Source: Chloroflexota bacterium
GTDB taxonomy: Bacteria; Chloroflexota; Anaerolineae; Anaerolineales; Villigracilaceae
Length of the DNA stretch: 64,000 nt
Reading direction: 5' to 3'
NCBI GenBank assembly: GCA_019873735.1
Contig: JAIOAQ010000009.1
Location: 1-64,000, forward strand
The position numbers were made by a program, and so were the translations under genes. Below are positions 33,651-42,865 of the stretch, piece by piece. The notes below the pieces were generated by a model that ran no database searches, was not told where the DNA came from, and was given only the letters and a program-made list of their open reading frames with translations. The stretch's first letter is position 1, and each line of letters opens with the position of its first letter.

Positions 33651-34943
33651 ATGACCCAGACATCCCGTATACCCGGCTTTTACAATCAAGACCTTGAAAA
33701 ACGGCGCGAACTGGCAGCCCAGGCAGCGGCTCTGACTCGCGAGGACCTGCTCCCGTATCTGACAGGCGGTCTCAGCCCGGAGCAGGCCGGGCACATGGTA
33801 GAAAACGCGATCGGCACCCATGCTCTGCCGTTAGGACTGGGATTGAACTTTGTCGTCAACGGACGCGAAGTCCTGGTGCCGATGGCGATTGAGGAGCCTT
33901 CTGTGATTGCAGGCGCTTCGTTCATGGCCAAACTGGCGCGTGCTGGCGGCGGCTTTCAGGCCACCGCTTCCGAGCCAAACATGATCGGGCAAATCCAAAT
34001 CCTCAACCTGGCCGATATTTACGCCGCCAGGCTGGCCATTTACGAACACAAAGCCGAACTGCTTTCTGCGGTTGACGAGATCGATCCTCTTCTAAAAAAA
34101 CTGGGCGGCGGCGCACGCGACCTGGAAGTCCGCATCTTTGAGGCCTCGCCCATTGGGCCATTCCTGGTAGTGCATCTCATTTACGATGTGCGGGACGCCA
34201 TGGGAGCCAATGCCATCAACACCGCCTGCGAAAGGCTTGCCCCGCGCCTTGAGCAAATCACCGGCGGACGCGTACACCTGCGCATCCTGTCAAATCTGGC
34301 CGACCAACGGCTGGCGCGCGCCCGCTGCACCATCCCGCTCAACGAACTGGCCTTTGAAGAATACAGCGGCGAGCAGGTACGCGATGGCATCATCGCGGCC
34401 TGGGCCTTTGCTGCCGCCGATCCTTACCGGGCGGCGACCCACAACAAAGGCATCATGAACGGCGTGGATGCCGTGGTCATTGCTACCGGCAATGACTGGC
34501 GCGCCATCGAAGCCGGTGCGCACGCTTACGCGGCCCGCTCCGGGCGCTATACCAGCCTGAGCACATGGGGCAAAGATGCCGCCGGCAACCTGGTTGGCAC
34601 GCTGGAAATGCCCATGGCAGTGGGCATTGTCGGCGGCGCAACCAAAGTTCACCCTGCGGCCCAGGCAGCCATCAAACTGATGGGCATCCAAACCGCGGCC
34701 GAACTGGCCGAAATCATCGTCTCGGTTGGGCTGGCCCAAAATCTGGCCGCTCTGCGCGCCCTGGCCACAGAAGGCATCCAGCGCGGACACATGTCCCTGC
34801 ATGCCCGGCAGGTAGCCATTGCTGCCGGCGCCAGGGGCGAACAAATCGAAAAACTCGCGGCTCAACTGGTAGCCGAAAAAACGGTCAGGATAGACCGGGC
34901 CGAAGAAATCCTGAGACAATGGAATCAAGGACACAACGATTGA
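33651..34943 (+). CDS. mvaA: Class II (degradative-type) hydroxymethylglutaryl-CoA reductase
   Basis: 430 residues. All catalytic residues of the class II enzymes are in place and close to Pseudomonas mevalonii numbering: Glu82 in EEPS, Lys266 in HNKGIMNG, Asp282 in GNDWRA, and His380 in [10 protein letters not shown]. The substrate-binding [12 protein letters not shown] is at 51-62. It interconverts HMG-CoA and mevalonate. Despite the class name, its operon with HMG-CoA synthase points to mevalonate synthesis for isoprenoids. First gene of the four-gene operon. Confidence 0.95.
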   Translation: MTQTSRIPGFYNQDLEKRRELAAQAAALTREDLLPYLTGGLSPEQAGHMVENAIGTHALPLGLGLNFVVNGREVLVPMAIEEPSVIAGASFMAKLARAGGGFQATASEPNMIGQIQILNLADIYAARLAIYEHKAELLSAVDEIDPLLKKLGGGARDLEVRIFEASPIGPFLVVHLIYDVRDAMGANAINTACERLAPRLEQITGGRVHLRILSNLADQRLARARCTIPLNELAFEEYSGEQVRDGIIAAWAFAAADPYRAATHNKGIMNGVDAVVIATGNDWRAIEAGAHAYAARSGRYTSLSTWGKDAAGNLVGTLEMPMAVGIVGGATKVHPAAQAAIKLMGIQTAAELAEIIVSVGLAQNLAALRALATEGIQRGHMSLHARQVAIAAGARGEQIEKLAAQLVAEKTVRIDRAEEILRQWNQGHND

Positions 34944-34995
34944 GAATTTCATAGTTTTGCAGTATTCATCAACCACATTGGAGCAAAAAAATACT

Positions 34996-36057
34996 ATGCC
35001 AGAAAACACCCTCCTCAAACCTGTAAAACCCGTTGGCATTGTTGGGTACGGCGCGTATGTGCCGCGTTACCGTATCCCCGCCAAAGAAATCGCCCGCATT
35101 TGGACCGGCGGTAAAGACAGCGTGCCGATCAAAGAGAAAGCCGTACCCGGATTGGATGAAGACGTGGCCACCATGTCTATCGAGGCGGCCCGCAATGCCC
35201 TGCTGCGCGCCCCGGTAAACCCGCAGGAAATTCGCGCCGTGTGGGTTGGTTCGGAATCGCATCCTTATGCCGTTAAGCCCACCTCCACCATTGTGGCCGA
35301 GGCGATTGGAGCAGCGCCCAATGTCCAGGCCGGCGACTGGGAATTTGCCTGCAAAGCCGGAACAGAGGCCATGGTAGCCGCCATCGGCCTGGTCGGCTCT
35401 GGCATGGCACATTACGCCATGGCCATCGGCATGGACACGGCGCAGGGCCGTCCCGGCGACGCGCTGGAATACACGGCCGGCGCAGGCGGCGCGGCCTACT
35501 TGCTTGGCCCGGCAGAAGAGTCGCTGGCAGTTATCAATGCTACATTCTCATATGTCACCGATACACCCGACTTCTGGCGCCGCCCCGAACAGAAATACCC
35601 CCAGCACGGCTTGCGCTTTACCGGCGAGCCGGCCTATTTCAAACACATCACCGAAGCCGGCAAAACGCTGATGGAAGCCAGCGGCACAACTGCCAAAGAC
35701 TATCGCTATGCCGTTTTCCATCAACCCAACACCAAGTTCCCGCAACGCGTGGCCGGCATCCTTGGCTTTACCAAAGAGCAAATCGCCCCCGGCCTGCTCG
35801 TGCCGGTCATCGGCAACACTTATGCCGGCGCGGCCGTCATCGGCCTGACTGCCATCCTAGACATTGCCGAACCAGGCGACCGCATTCTGATGGTCTCCTT
35901 CGGATCTGGAGCCGGCTCGGATGCCTTTGACATCCTCGTCACCGAGGCAATCAAAGAACGTCAGGGGCGGGCGCCCAAAACACAGGATTACATTGCCCGC
36001 CGCACAGAGATTGACTACGGCACCTACGTGCGTTTCCGCGATAAACTGGCAAAGTAA
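34996..36057 (+). CDS. Hydroxymethylglutaryl-CoA synthase, archaeal type
   Basis: 353 residues from the ATG at 34996 with TTGGAGC upstream; the same site precedes the next gene. Length and sequence match the archaeal HMG-CoA synthases and not the eukaryotic/Gram-positive type. The nucleophile is Cys119 in [12 protein letters not shown], and His242 is in [12 protein letters not shown]. It condenses acetyl-CoA with acetoacetyl-CoA. In archaea this enzyme forms a complex with an acetoacetyl-CoA thiolase and a DUF35 protein, and exactly these two genes follow. Confidence 0.93.
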   Translation: MPENTLLKPVKPVGIVGYGAYVPRYRIPAKEIARIWTGGKDSVPIKEKAVPGLDEDVATMSIEAARNALLRAPVNPQEIRAVWVGSESHPYAVKPTSTIVAEAIGAAPNVQAGDWEFACKAGTEAMVAAIGLVGSGMAHYAMAIGMDTAQGRPGDALEYTAGAGGAAYLLGPAEESLAVINATFSYVTDTPDFWRRPEQKYPQHGLRFTGEPAYFKHITEAGKTLMEASGTTAKDYRYAVFHQPNTKFPQRVAGILGFTKEQIAPGLLVPVIGNTYAGAAVIGLTAILDIAEPGDRILMVSFGSGAGSDAFDILVTEAIKERQGRAPKTQDYIARRTEIDYGTYVRFRDKLAK

Positions 36058-36072
36058 GGCATTGGAGCAAAA

Positions 36073-37230
36073 ATGACAGACGTTATCATCGCGGGTATCG
36101 GGCAAACGCCCGTCGGTGAACACTGGGAAATATCCCTGCGTTCCCTGGCCGTCAAGGCCATGCTGGCCGCCATAAACGATGCGGGCGGCCTGCGCCCACA
36201 GGCGCTTTTCGTGGGCAACATGCTGGCGCCTGCCGTCTCGCGTCAGGCCCACCTGGGCGACCTGCTGGCCGATTTTGCCGGTCTAACCGGCATAGAAGCC
36301 GTGTTGGTAGAGGCCTCGGGGGCCTCAGGCGCGGCTGCGCTGCGTCAGGGTTACCTGGCGGTGGCTTCTGGAGCAGTGGATACAGCCCTGATTGTCGGTG
36401 TGGAAAAAGTGACCGATTACGTCGGTCCCGAGGTGGATGCCGCCCTGGCAACGGCTTCTGACAGCGATTTTGAGGCAGTGCAAGGCGTCACCCCGGCGGC
36501 ACTGGCCGCGCTCCTGATGCGCCGCTACATGTATGAATTCGATGTCCCGCCAGATGGCCTGGCCGGTTTTGCCCTCACGGCGCATGAAAACGCGGCAGGC
36601 AATCCGCACGCCATGTTCCAGAAAGCCATCTCGCTGGAAGCCTACCAACAGGCCGAGATGATCAGCGAGCCGCTCAACATGCTTGATGTGGCGCCAAATG
36701 CAGATGGCGCCGCGGCCGTCCTGCTCACTCGAAGCGATTTGCTTCCCCGTGCTTACGCCCAGCCACAGGTCAAAATTGCCGGGTCGGCGCTTGCCTCCGA
36801 TACACTGGCCTTGCATGACCGCAGCGATTTGCTGGCCTTTGACGCGGTGCGCATCTCTGTGGAACAGGCCTTACGCCGAGCCGGGCTGACACGTGAGCAG
36901 GTAGATTTCTTTGAATATCACGACGCCTTCTCGATTTATGCTGCCCTCTCTCTGGAGGCTTCGGGCTTTGCCGCGCGCGGCCAGGGCTGGAAGATGGCAC
37001 AAGACGGTTCCATTTCGCGGACCGGAAGTCTGCCCTGCGCGACCCTGGGCGGACTCAAGGCCCGCGGCAACCCTGGCGGCGCCTCGGGCGTGTACCAGGC
37101 AGTCGAAGCCGCGATCCAGTTACGGGGTCAGGCCGGAACCGCCCAGGTGGCAAATGCCAAAGTTGGATTAATTCAGTCGCTGGGAGGTCCGGCAGCCACT
37201 GCCGTGACGCATGTCTTACAAACCGTCTAA
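36073..37230 (+). CDS. Thiolase-fold protein of the archaeal acetoacetyl-CoA thiolase group, with altered active site
   Basis: 385 residues, SCP2/archaeal thiolase fold throughout (FFEYHDAFSIYAALSLEASGF, GGLKARGNPGG). By eye against the family, the nucleophilic Cys of the VEAACASG-type motif is Gly83 here (VEASGASG), the His of GHPxGATG is Asn333 (GNPGGASG), and the His of the C-terminal HNxGG is replaced by Gln-Ser (IQSLGG). The His in EYHDAF is kept. With these changes normal thiolase chemistry seems unlikely, so it may be a structural partner of the HMG-CoA synthase or bind acyl-CoA without condensing it. The reading frame is intact and the gene is 15 bases from the synthase, so decay is not evident. 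Confidence 0.88.
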   Translation: MTDVIIAGIGQTPVGEHWEISLRSLAVKAMLAAINDAGGLRPQALFVGNMLAPAVSRQAHLGDLLADFAGLTGIEAVLVEASGASGAAALRQGYLAVASGAVDTALIVGVEKVTDYVGPEVDAALATASDSDFEAVQGVTPAALAALLMRRYMYEFDVPPDGLAGFALTAHENAAGNPHAMFQKAISLEAYQQAEMISEPLNMLDVAPNADGAAAVLLTRSDLLPRAYAQPQVKIAGSALASDTLALHDRSDLLAFDAVRISVEQALRRAGLTREQVDFFEYHDAFSIYAALSLEASGFAARGQGWKMAQDGSISRTGSLPCATLGGLKARGNPGGASGVYQAVEAAIQLRGQAGTAQVANAKVGLIQSLGGPAATAVTHVLQTV

Positions 37231-37318
37231 CAAAATTGTCAGGCGGTCTGATAGTTCCTGATAGTCCTGAATGGTTAAAGTTAGCCTGCACATATTCTGA
37301 AAAGGAGCGTTTACCTTT

Positions 37319-37726
37319 ATGGAAATTCCACGCCATTGGCGACTCAAACAACAGCGTTATTCTCTGGTTGGCGAAACCTGTCCCCATTGTGAGGCAAAGA
37401 TCTTCCCGCCGCGCGATGTGTGTCCCACTTGCGGCGGCGAGGCCAAAACGCAGTACACGTTTAGCGGTAAAGGAGAGGTCTTTTCTTACACCACGATTTA
37501 TGAGGCCCCCAGCGGCTATGACGAAACCGCGCCCTACACGGTGGCGTTGGTCAAGTTAGAAGAAGGCCCCATCATTACCGCCCAACTGACCGACCTGGGC
37601 GACCAGCCGGTGGAAATCGGCATGCCGGTAGAGATGGTCACGCGTAAACTGCGCTCGGAAAACGAGGACCGCGGCATTCTGATTTACGGGTACAAGTTTC
37701 GCCCCGTGTTGAGCCGGGCTGCATAG
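37319..37726 (+). CDS. DUF35 protein: rubredoxin-like Zn ribbon plus OB fold
   Basis: 135 residues; AAAAGGAG precedes the ATG. The Zn ribbon uses Cys21, Cys24, Cys35 and Cys38 (CPHC, CPTC). The OB fold follows with GKGEVFSYTTIYEAP and IITAQLTDL. In archaea DUF35 proteins hold thiolase and HMG-CoA synthase together and form a shared CoA-binding site that passes acetoacetyl-CoA between them. Its place as the last gene of the operon fits that role here. A strong terminator follows. Confidence 0.92.
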   Translation: MEIPRHWRLKQQRYSLVGETCPHCEAKIFPPRDVCPTCGGEAKTQYTFSGKGEVFSYTTIYEAPSGYDETAPYTVALVKLEEGPIITAQLTDLGDQPVEIGMPVEMVTRKLRSENEDRGILIYGYKFRPVLSRAA

Positions 37727-37737
37727 AGAGTCATGCG

Positions 37738-37765
37738 AAAACGCCGCCTGCGGGCGGCGTTTTTT
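37738..37765 (+). terminator. Terminator of the mevalonate operon
   Basis: Stem AACGCCGCC / GGCGGCGTT with loop TGCG, followed by a run of T residues. Adjacent A residues before the stem could extend it and allow some function on the other strand for the convergent AlkZ-like gene. Confidence 0.9.
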
Positions 37766-37813
37766 CGCGTATGGACAAAGCCGGTTGTCCGGCAAGCCTT
37801 TGGGCTGGCTTTC

Positions 37814-38674
37814 TCAGCCCAATAATTCGGGCAGCGCCAGCCACTCACCCGGCTGACCGTCACAGGTGACAGCCTCAACAAGAATGCGGGACTGCACCAG
37901 AGATTTCAAAGCACGCCTCACCAGTTCTGGCGGCCAACCAAAGAGGCGGCTTACATCTTTTGCCTGTGCAGCGCCCAGCGAGCGGAAATAAAGTTCAATC
38001 AACTTTTGACGGGCTTCGGCTTCGCCAATGGCGCGGGCGCGCTCGGGCAAATCGGGATAGTGGCGGGCAACAATTTCGTAAATGAAAGCATATCGCCAGG
38101 CTCCTACCGGCGCTACACCAATGGGGAGGATGGCAAATGCAGCCTGCAATTGCTCTAAGGCGCGGTTGAACTCTGCTTCAGCCGCCGGAGCGGACAGGCG
38201 CGCCGCTTTGCGCAGAGAAATCGTATCGAGCGGCCCTTCAGACAGGATGGCGGCGTAGATGTTTTTAGCAGCCAGAGTCAGGTGTCCCTGCTCATAAGCC
38301 AGCAGGTAGTCTTCTTCTGGCGAGCCGTAATTCTCGCTCAAAGCATAAAAGTAGGGGACAATGTCCAGGGAAATCAGGGTTGCTTTTCGGCGCAGCACTT
38401 TGGCATAGTACCAGATACGCCTGCCAAGCGCCTCGTCCTTCCAGCGCCAGGTAATGTGACCAGGGTCATCGTGGGCATCTGGGACCGGCCGGTCGCCTGC
38501 CACTGCCATCCACAGGCTGGGGAGCAGAATACCCTTGATAGGCCAGAAAAAGACAAAGCCGCGCCGGTTGACAAAATCCAGTGCCTGAGCCGGGGAAGCA
38601 ATTGGGGAAGCGGGCGGCAGGCAAAAAGTGCGGGCGCGATACGCCTGCAAGCATTTCGGGTCAAGCAATGGCAT
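37814..38674 (-). CDS. AlkZ-related winged-helix protein
   Basis: 286 residues. The N-terminal half has the AlkZ-related signature RRGFVFFWPIKGILLPSLW and GDRPVPDAHDDPGHITWRWKD (within residues 37-80). The rest is helical with winged-helix-like segments (FGWPPELVRRALKSLVQSRIL). AlkZ/YcaQ glycosylases unhook DNA crosslinks, but this shorter group lacks an assigned activity. The QxQ motif of catalytic AlkZ is not visible. It converges on the mevalonate operon. The gene could encode a DNA-binding protein without glycosylase activity. Confidence 0.7.
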   Translation of the reverse strand: MPLLDPKCLQAYRARTFCLPPASPIASPAQALDFVNRRGFVFFWPIKGILLPSLWMAVAGDRPVPDAHDDPGHITWRWKDEALGRRIWYYAKVLRRKATLISLDIVPYFYALSENYGSPEEDYLLAYEQGHLTLAAKNIYAAILSEGPLDTISLRKAARLSAPAAEAEFNRALEQLQAAFAILPIGVAPVGAWRYAFIYEIVARHYPDLPERARAIGEAEARQKLIELYFRSLGAAQAKDVSRLFGWPPELVRRALKSLVQSRILVEAVTCDGQPGEWLALPELLG

Positions 38675-38736
38675 AGATCCGTCCGAAAAACCTTAACACC
38701 ACACCTGCCCTGAGAGGCGGCGTCAGGAAGCAGAAT

Positions 38737-40107
38737 CTAGTCTGAGGCAGGCTGCGAAAGCCGCCGGGCAGCAATTTGAGCCCGGATTTCGGCATGACGT
38801 TCACGCCCAAGCGGGTAAAAAACGGCAAACAAAATACCCATCAGCAGGAAAAAGGAAGGCACCGGCCCCATCAGCGCCTGAATGCCGTGAATGGCCTGTA
38901 CGGGTTGCACCGGATCGTTGGCGCGAAAGTGGGTTAACTTCAGCACCAATGGAATCATCGGCACGGCAATGGAGGAGGCGATTTTCCTCAGCAGCGTTAC
39001 CAGGCTGTAGAACATTCCCTCGTGACGTTGACCCGTCTCATACTCATCCCACTCGACCGCGTCCGGAATCATCGACCAGGGCAGGACGTGTACGGCTCCG
39101 ATCCCGACCCCGGCCAGCGCGGCCAGTGTAAAGACGACCGGCAACCCCCAGGAAGGATTCACCACAATCATCGTGATGATGACGCCAGAAAGAAAGATCA
39201 TGCCGGCAATATAAGCCACCCGCTTATCCCAGCGCCGCGAGGCCCATTCCCAGGCAGGTAGGGTGAACAGCGCCACAATGAAAACCGTGCCGGCAATCAG
39301 TTCGCTGACATCTTCCAAGCCCATGCGATACTTCAAAAAGTACAGCAGAATGCCTTGAATGAACTCAATTGCCGTCCACGTAAAAAGGAAAATGCCAACT
39401 GCAAAAATGAACGGCCGGTTACGGCGAGCGGCGCGCAACGAATCGCGCAGGGTGGGCTGCGCCTGTGACAGGTACTCTGGCCGTTCCCGCGTGCCGAGGA
39501 AGGTCAGTAAAAGCGGCAGTCCGCTCATCAGGCCAAAGGCAGTACCCACCAGCATGACACGACCGGCATTGGACGGATTCATTGAACCGATAATCGCTAG
39601 CGGGAGGGTAAAAGCCATCAGCCCGCCAATAATCGAAAAGGCCATACGAAAACTGGTGAGGGTCGTCCGTTCGTCATAATCAGGGGTCAGTTCGGGGGTC
39701 AGGGCAAAATAAGGCATGTATACAAACGTAGCCATAGTTTCAAAGACGAAGTAAGCCGCGGCGTAGTAGGCCATGAGCGCATACTGACTCTCAAAAGGCG
39801 GACGCCACCACATGGCAGCAAACGCCAGAGCAAAGGGCAGCCAGCCAAACAGCAAAAAAGGCCGGCGGCGGCCCCAGCGCGAGCGCGTCCGGTCAGAAAT
39901 ATAGCCAATAATCGGATCGTTAATCCAGTCCCAGGAACGTCCCAAAAAGGCAGCGGCCGCAGCCAGGAGAGGGTCCAGGCCAACCACATCGGTCAGAAAC
40001 ATAACGAACAGGACGCCAATAGTGGTATCGGTCAGGCTAAAACCCAGGTCGCCCGCGCCATAAAGCAGTTTTGTACGGGTTGGAAGGCGGTCTTGCGGGT
40101 CGGTCAT
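38737..40107 (-). CDS. MFS transporter, GPH (glycoside-pentoside-hexuronide) cation symporter family
   Basis: 456 residues from the ATG at 40107 (GAGGAG site); an upstream in-frame extension is not membrane-like and was rejected. Twelve hydrophobic segments. The family marks are near the N-terminus: KLLYGAGDLGFSL, then DWINDPIIGYISDRTRSRWGRRRPFLLFG. It is expected to import a sugar or glycoside with a cation. There is no glycosidase gene next to it to indicate the substrate. It lies 13 bases downstream of the GNAT-like gene and is probably co-transcribed. Confidence 0.9.
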   Translation of the reverse strand: MTDPQDRLPTRTKLLYGAGDLGFSLTDTTIGVLFVMFLTDVVGLDPLLAAAAAFLGRSWDWINDPIIGYISDRTRSRWGRRRPFLLFGWLPFALAFAAMWWRPPFESQYALMAYYAAAYFVFETMATFVYMPYFALTPELTPDYDERTTLTSFRMAFSIIGGLMAFTLPLAIIGSMNPSNAGRVMLVGTAFGLMSGLPLLLTFLGTRERPEYLSQAQPTLRDSLRAARRNRPFIFAVGIFLFTWTAIEFIQGILLYFLKYRMGLEDVSELIAGTVFIVALFTLPAWEWASRRWDKRVAYIAGMIFLSGVIITMIVVNPSWGLPVVFTLAALAGVGIGAVHVLPWSMIPDAVEWDEYETGQRHEGMFYSLVTLLRKIASSIAVPMIPLVLKLTHFRANDPVQPVQAIHGIQALMGPVPSFFLLMGILFAVFYPLGRERHAEIRAQIAARRLSQPASD

Positions 40108-40120
40108 TTTTGCTCCTCGG

Positions 40121-41233
40121 TTAAAGTTTGCGGTGGTAATTACGATGGCGCTTAATCCACTGCACGCCAATGGCTTCCATATCATTCCGGCTTTTGAAAT
40201 TGGTTTCGTCCACTTGAATGATCTCAATGTGCTTGAAACCGAATTCGTGCACACTCTTGGCGAGTTCTGTGTACAGCAAGGCGTTGGCGCCCAGGCCGCG
40301 CAATTCCGGCAAAATACCGATGCCGTTTACATTAACCCACTCTGCCCGCCTGCGTTCCTGCAGGATATAGGCCCAGCCCAACGGCCACAGGCGGCCTTTG
40401 GAGCGGCGCAACGCTGCTGAAACGTCATGATAGGCAATGATAAAGCCGACCACCTCATCCCCTCGCATGACCAGTTTCAACAGGCGCGGGTCGGCCACAG
40501 TGATAATTGAGTCCACAATCAAGTTGAACTCTTCTTCGGTCGGGGGAAAGTATTCGTGGTTGTTGACAAAAGCCCTTTGGTGTACCAGCGCGGCTTTAGG
40601 CGCCCAACGGCGGACTTCTGCAACCGTTGTGAAACTCTTAATCCAAAAACCGCTTCGCCGCTTGACCCAGTCGGCAATGCGGTAGAAACGCTCAGGCAGT
40701 TCATAAGAGCCAGGCAGATAGCCGGAAAGATGATCGCGGTCTTTGGCAAAGCCGGCATTCTGAATCAGGGCATCGTAGTAAGGGAAGTTATAAGGGACAT
40801 TGAGCGCCGGCGGATATTGGAAGCCGTCCACTAAGGTCCCGCCGCTATCAGAACCGAGCAAACCGCGCGGGCCAATGATCTCGTCCAGGCCGCGCGCCCT
40901 GGCCCAATCGAAGCCGGCGGCAAACAGTTCAGTAGCCACGCGATTGTCGTCTATGCAATCGAAAAAAGCAAAAAAGGCGGTGCGGCGCTGGCAATGCTGA
41001 TTATGCCGGCGGTTATGCAGAATGGCCACGCGTCCCAGCACGTCACGACCCGATTCAGCGATAAAGAACTCGGCCACAGAATGCCGATAAAAAGGATGGT
41101 TGCCAAAAATATCGCGTTTTTCTGTGATCAGCGGCGGCACCCAAAAAGGGGAATGCTCGTAAAGGTGGAAGGGAAAGGCAAAAAACGTATTGCGATCACG
41201 GGGGTTGGAAACGTCAAGGCGTCGAATCGGCAT
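40121..41233 (-). CDS. GNAT-like N-acetyltransferase family protein
   Basis: 370 residues from the ATG at 41233, placed 8 bases after GGAGAG; another ATG two codons upstream is too close to that site. It begins PIRRLDVSNPRDRNTFFAFPF and has a C-terminal GNAT-like segment with GIGILPELRGLGANALLYTELAK, where RGLGAN fits the acetyl-CoA pyrophosphate loop. The N-terminal half (HSVAEFFIAESGRDVLGRVAIL) may be a second, degenerate GNAT fold. Substrate unknown. It starts near the branched-chain transporter promoter but reads away from it. Confidence 0.75.
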   Translation of the reverse strand: MPIRRLDVSNPRDRNTFFAFPFHLYEHSPFWVPPLITEKRDIFGNHPFYRHSVAEFFIAESGRDVLGRVAILHNRRHNQHCQRRTAFFAFFDCIDDNRVATELFAAGFDWARARGLDEIIGPRGLLGSDSGGTLVDGFQYPPALNVPYNFPYYDALIQNAGFAKDRDHLSGYLPGSYELPERFYRIADWVKRRSGFWIKSFTTVAEVRRWAPKAALVHQRAFVNNHEYFPPTEEEFNLIVDSIITVADPRLLKLVMRGDEVVGFIIAYHDVSAALRRSKGRLWPLGWAYILQERRRAEWVNVNGIGILPELRGLGANALLYTELAKSVHEFGFKHIEIIQVDETNFKSRNDMEAIGVQWIKRHRNYHRKL

Positions 41234-41582
41234 GTGCATCTCTCCGGGCAAGCGCACTCAAGTTTAGCCGATTTTTTGGCAGAAAGATAGTCTCAAGACA
41301 TCAGGTCAACCTGGTAATCTATACAATTTGACATTTGTAATACCAGATTTGTGAGAAACACCACCCATTTTGAGTAGCACGTATAGAAAAAACTCATTGA
41401 CAAGCCTCTTCTGTACTGCTAGAATTCATTCAGGTTTATTATTGGTCGTGCCAAGCACCTTTATAAAGTAGGACTTTCCTGAATACTTCATTCTCCGGTG
41501 GTACCACACTCAAGCACGGGCTTCGAGTGTTTAAAACCATGAACGGTTACCGTTCAAATTTACCTTTCAGGAGGAGAAAGTA
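41234..41582. other. Intergenic leader region before the branched-chain amino-acid transporter
   Basis: No gene. It contains the promoter at 41397-41425 and a leader of about 150 bases with two small hairpins: ACACTC...GAGTGT with an inner AAGC/GCTT pairing (about 41506-41530) and GAACGGTTACCGTTC (41541-41555). The ribosome site is GGAGGAG. A regulatory RNA is possible but matches no class I recognise. Confidence 0.5.
41397..41425 (+). promoter_or_regulatory. Strong sigma-70-type promoter of the branched-chain transporter operon
   Basis: Perfect TTGACA (41397-41402), 17-base spacer, TAGAAT (41420-41425), with an extended TGC just before the minus-10. It is the best promoter seen in the window. 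Confidence 0.8.
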
Positions 41583-42758
41583 ATGAAACGTACTACACTA
41601 AGCAAGTGGTCTGGCTTGATTGTAGCACTCATCTTGCTGGCTTCCAGTCTGCTCAGCGGCTGCCAGCAAGAAAAAGTGCTCAAGATTGGTTTCATCACCG
41701 AGCAGACCGGCGTAGATGCATATGTTGGCCCCGCATCCGTACCCGCTCTGCAAGACCGGATTGATGAAATCAATGCCAAGGGCGGCATCGGCGGCTACAA
41801 GCTGCAACTGATTGTCTACGACACCCGCTCCGAGGTGACAGATGCTGTAGCCGTGACCAAACGCCTGATTGACCAGGACAAGGTAGTGGCCATCATCGGC
41901 CCGTCGTGGTCAGCCGCGGCTATTCCGATTGCCGACATCGTGGACGCCGCCAAAGTACCCGCCATTGCTACAACTGCATCCAATGTCAATGTGACGGTCA
42001 AAGAGGACGGCACGTTGCACCCCTATATGTTCCGGGTGTGCTTCATTGACCCCTATCAGGGCTATGCCCAGGCGGATTTTGCTTACAACAAACTCGGCCT
42101 CCGCAAGGCTGCCCTCTTGACGGATGTGGCATCCCCCTATACGGTCGGCCTGCATCAGTTCTTTGAGAATCACTTTAAGGAACTGGGCGGTGAAATCGTG
42201 GCCAAGGAAGGCTACACTCAAGGGGACACCGAGTTCCGCGCTCAGTTGGCTAAAATCAAGGACTCTGGTGCTGACCTTCTGGTGATGGATGCTTATACCT
42301 ATAAGGATGTCGGCCTGGCCGCCCAGCAAGCCGAGGCGCTTGGCCTGGACATCCAGATTATGGCGGGTGATGGCGTCTTCGTCCCGGAACTCCTTGAAAT
42401 GGCCGGCCCGCAACTGGAAGGTGCCATTGTGACCACCGGCGTTTCAGAAGAATCGCCTGAGTTTGCCGAGTTCAACGCGGCCTTTGAAGCCAAGCATGGA
42501 GTCAAGGCCAACATCTACACCTACTACGGCCTGGATGCCCTGATGGCAATTGAATACGCCATTGGCGAAGCCGCCAAGAAAGGCCCCGTCACCCCCACCG
42601 CTGTGCGCGATGCCCTGGAGACCATGAAAGACGTGCAACTCTTTACGAGTGTCGTCACCATGGAACCGGACACCCACAACCCTCACAACAAACCCCTGCT
42701 GATCATGACCATCAAGAACGGCAAGTGGGAACTTCTGGAAACCTTCCAACCGCAATAA
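41583..42758 (+). CDS. livJ: Branched-chain amino-acid ABC transporter substrate-binding lipoprotein
   Basis: 391 residues. Signal peptide with lipobox Cys (LLSGC, Cys25). The mature part is a type I periplasmic-binding fold: KIGFITEQTGVDAYVGPASVPALQDRIDEINAKGG-style start (seen in residues 32-66), DQDKVVAIIGPSWSAA, and the C-terminal DALMAIEYAIGEA. It captures an amino acid or related ligand at the cell surface. Promoter and leader lie upstream. A strong hairpin follows the stop codon, before the permease genes, consistent with excess production of the binding protein. Confidence 0.92.
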   Translation: MKRTTLSKWSGLIVALILLASSLLSGCQQEKVLKIGFITEQTGVDAYVGPASVPALQDRIDEINAKGGIGGYKLQLIVYDTRSEVTDAVAVTKRLIDQDKVVAIIGPSWSAAAIPIADIVDAAKVPAIATTASNVNVTVKEDGTLHPYMFRVCFIDPYQGYAQADFAYNKLGLRKAALLTDVASPYTVGLHQFFENHFKELGGEIVAKEGYTQGDTEFRAQLAKIKDSGADLLVMDAYTYKDVGLAAQQAEALGLDIQIMAGDGVFVPELLEMAGPQLEGAIVTTGVSEESPEFAEFNAAFEAKHGVKANIYTYYGLDALMAIEYAIGEAAKKGPVTPTAVRDALETMKDVQLFTSVVTMEPDTHNPHNKPLLIMTIKNGKWELLETFQPQ

Positions 42759-42768
42759 ACCAAAGCGT

Positions 42769-42812
42769 AAGTTGGGGTGTTTGCATACTGCAAACACCCC
42801 AACTTTAATTTT
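42769..42812 (+). terminator. Attenuator hairpin between the binding-protein and permease genes
   Basis: Seventeen-bp perfect stem (arms 42769-42785 and 42789-42805), three-base loop, followed by TTAATTTT. It would stop part of the transcripts after livJ and lower expression of the downstream genes. Confidence 0.85.
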
Positions 42813-42865
42813 CCAGACAGCAGCCCGCATTGCTGTCCACCAGCCTTTTTATAAAGGAATGACCA

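Noticed and set aside
42769-42805. Hairpin after livJ considered as the end of the operon
   Set aside because: The permease and ATPase genes follow in the same direction with no promoter seen between, so partial termination is more likely than an operon end.
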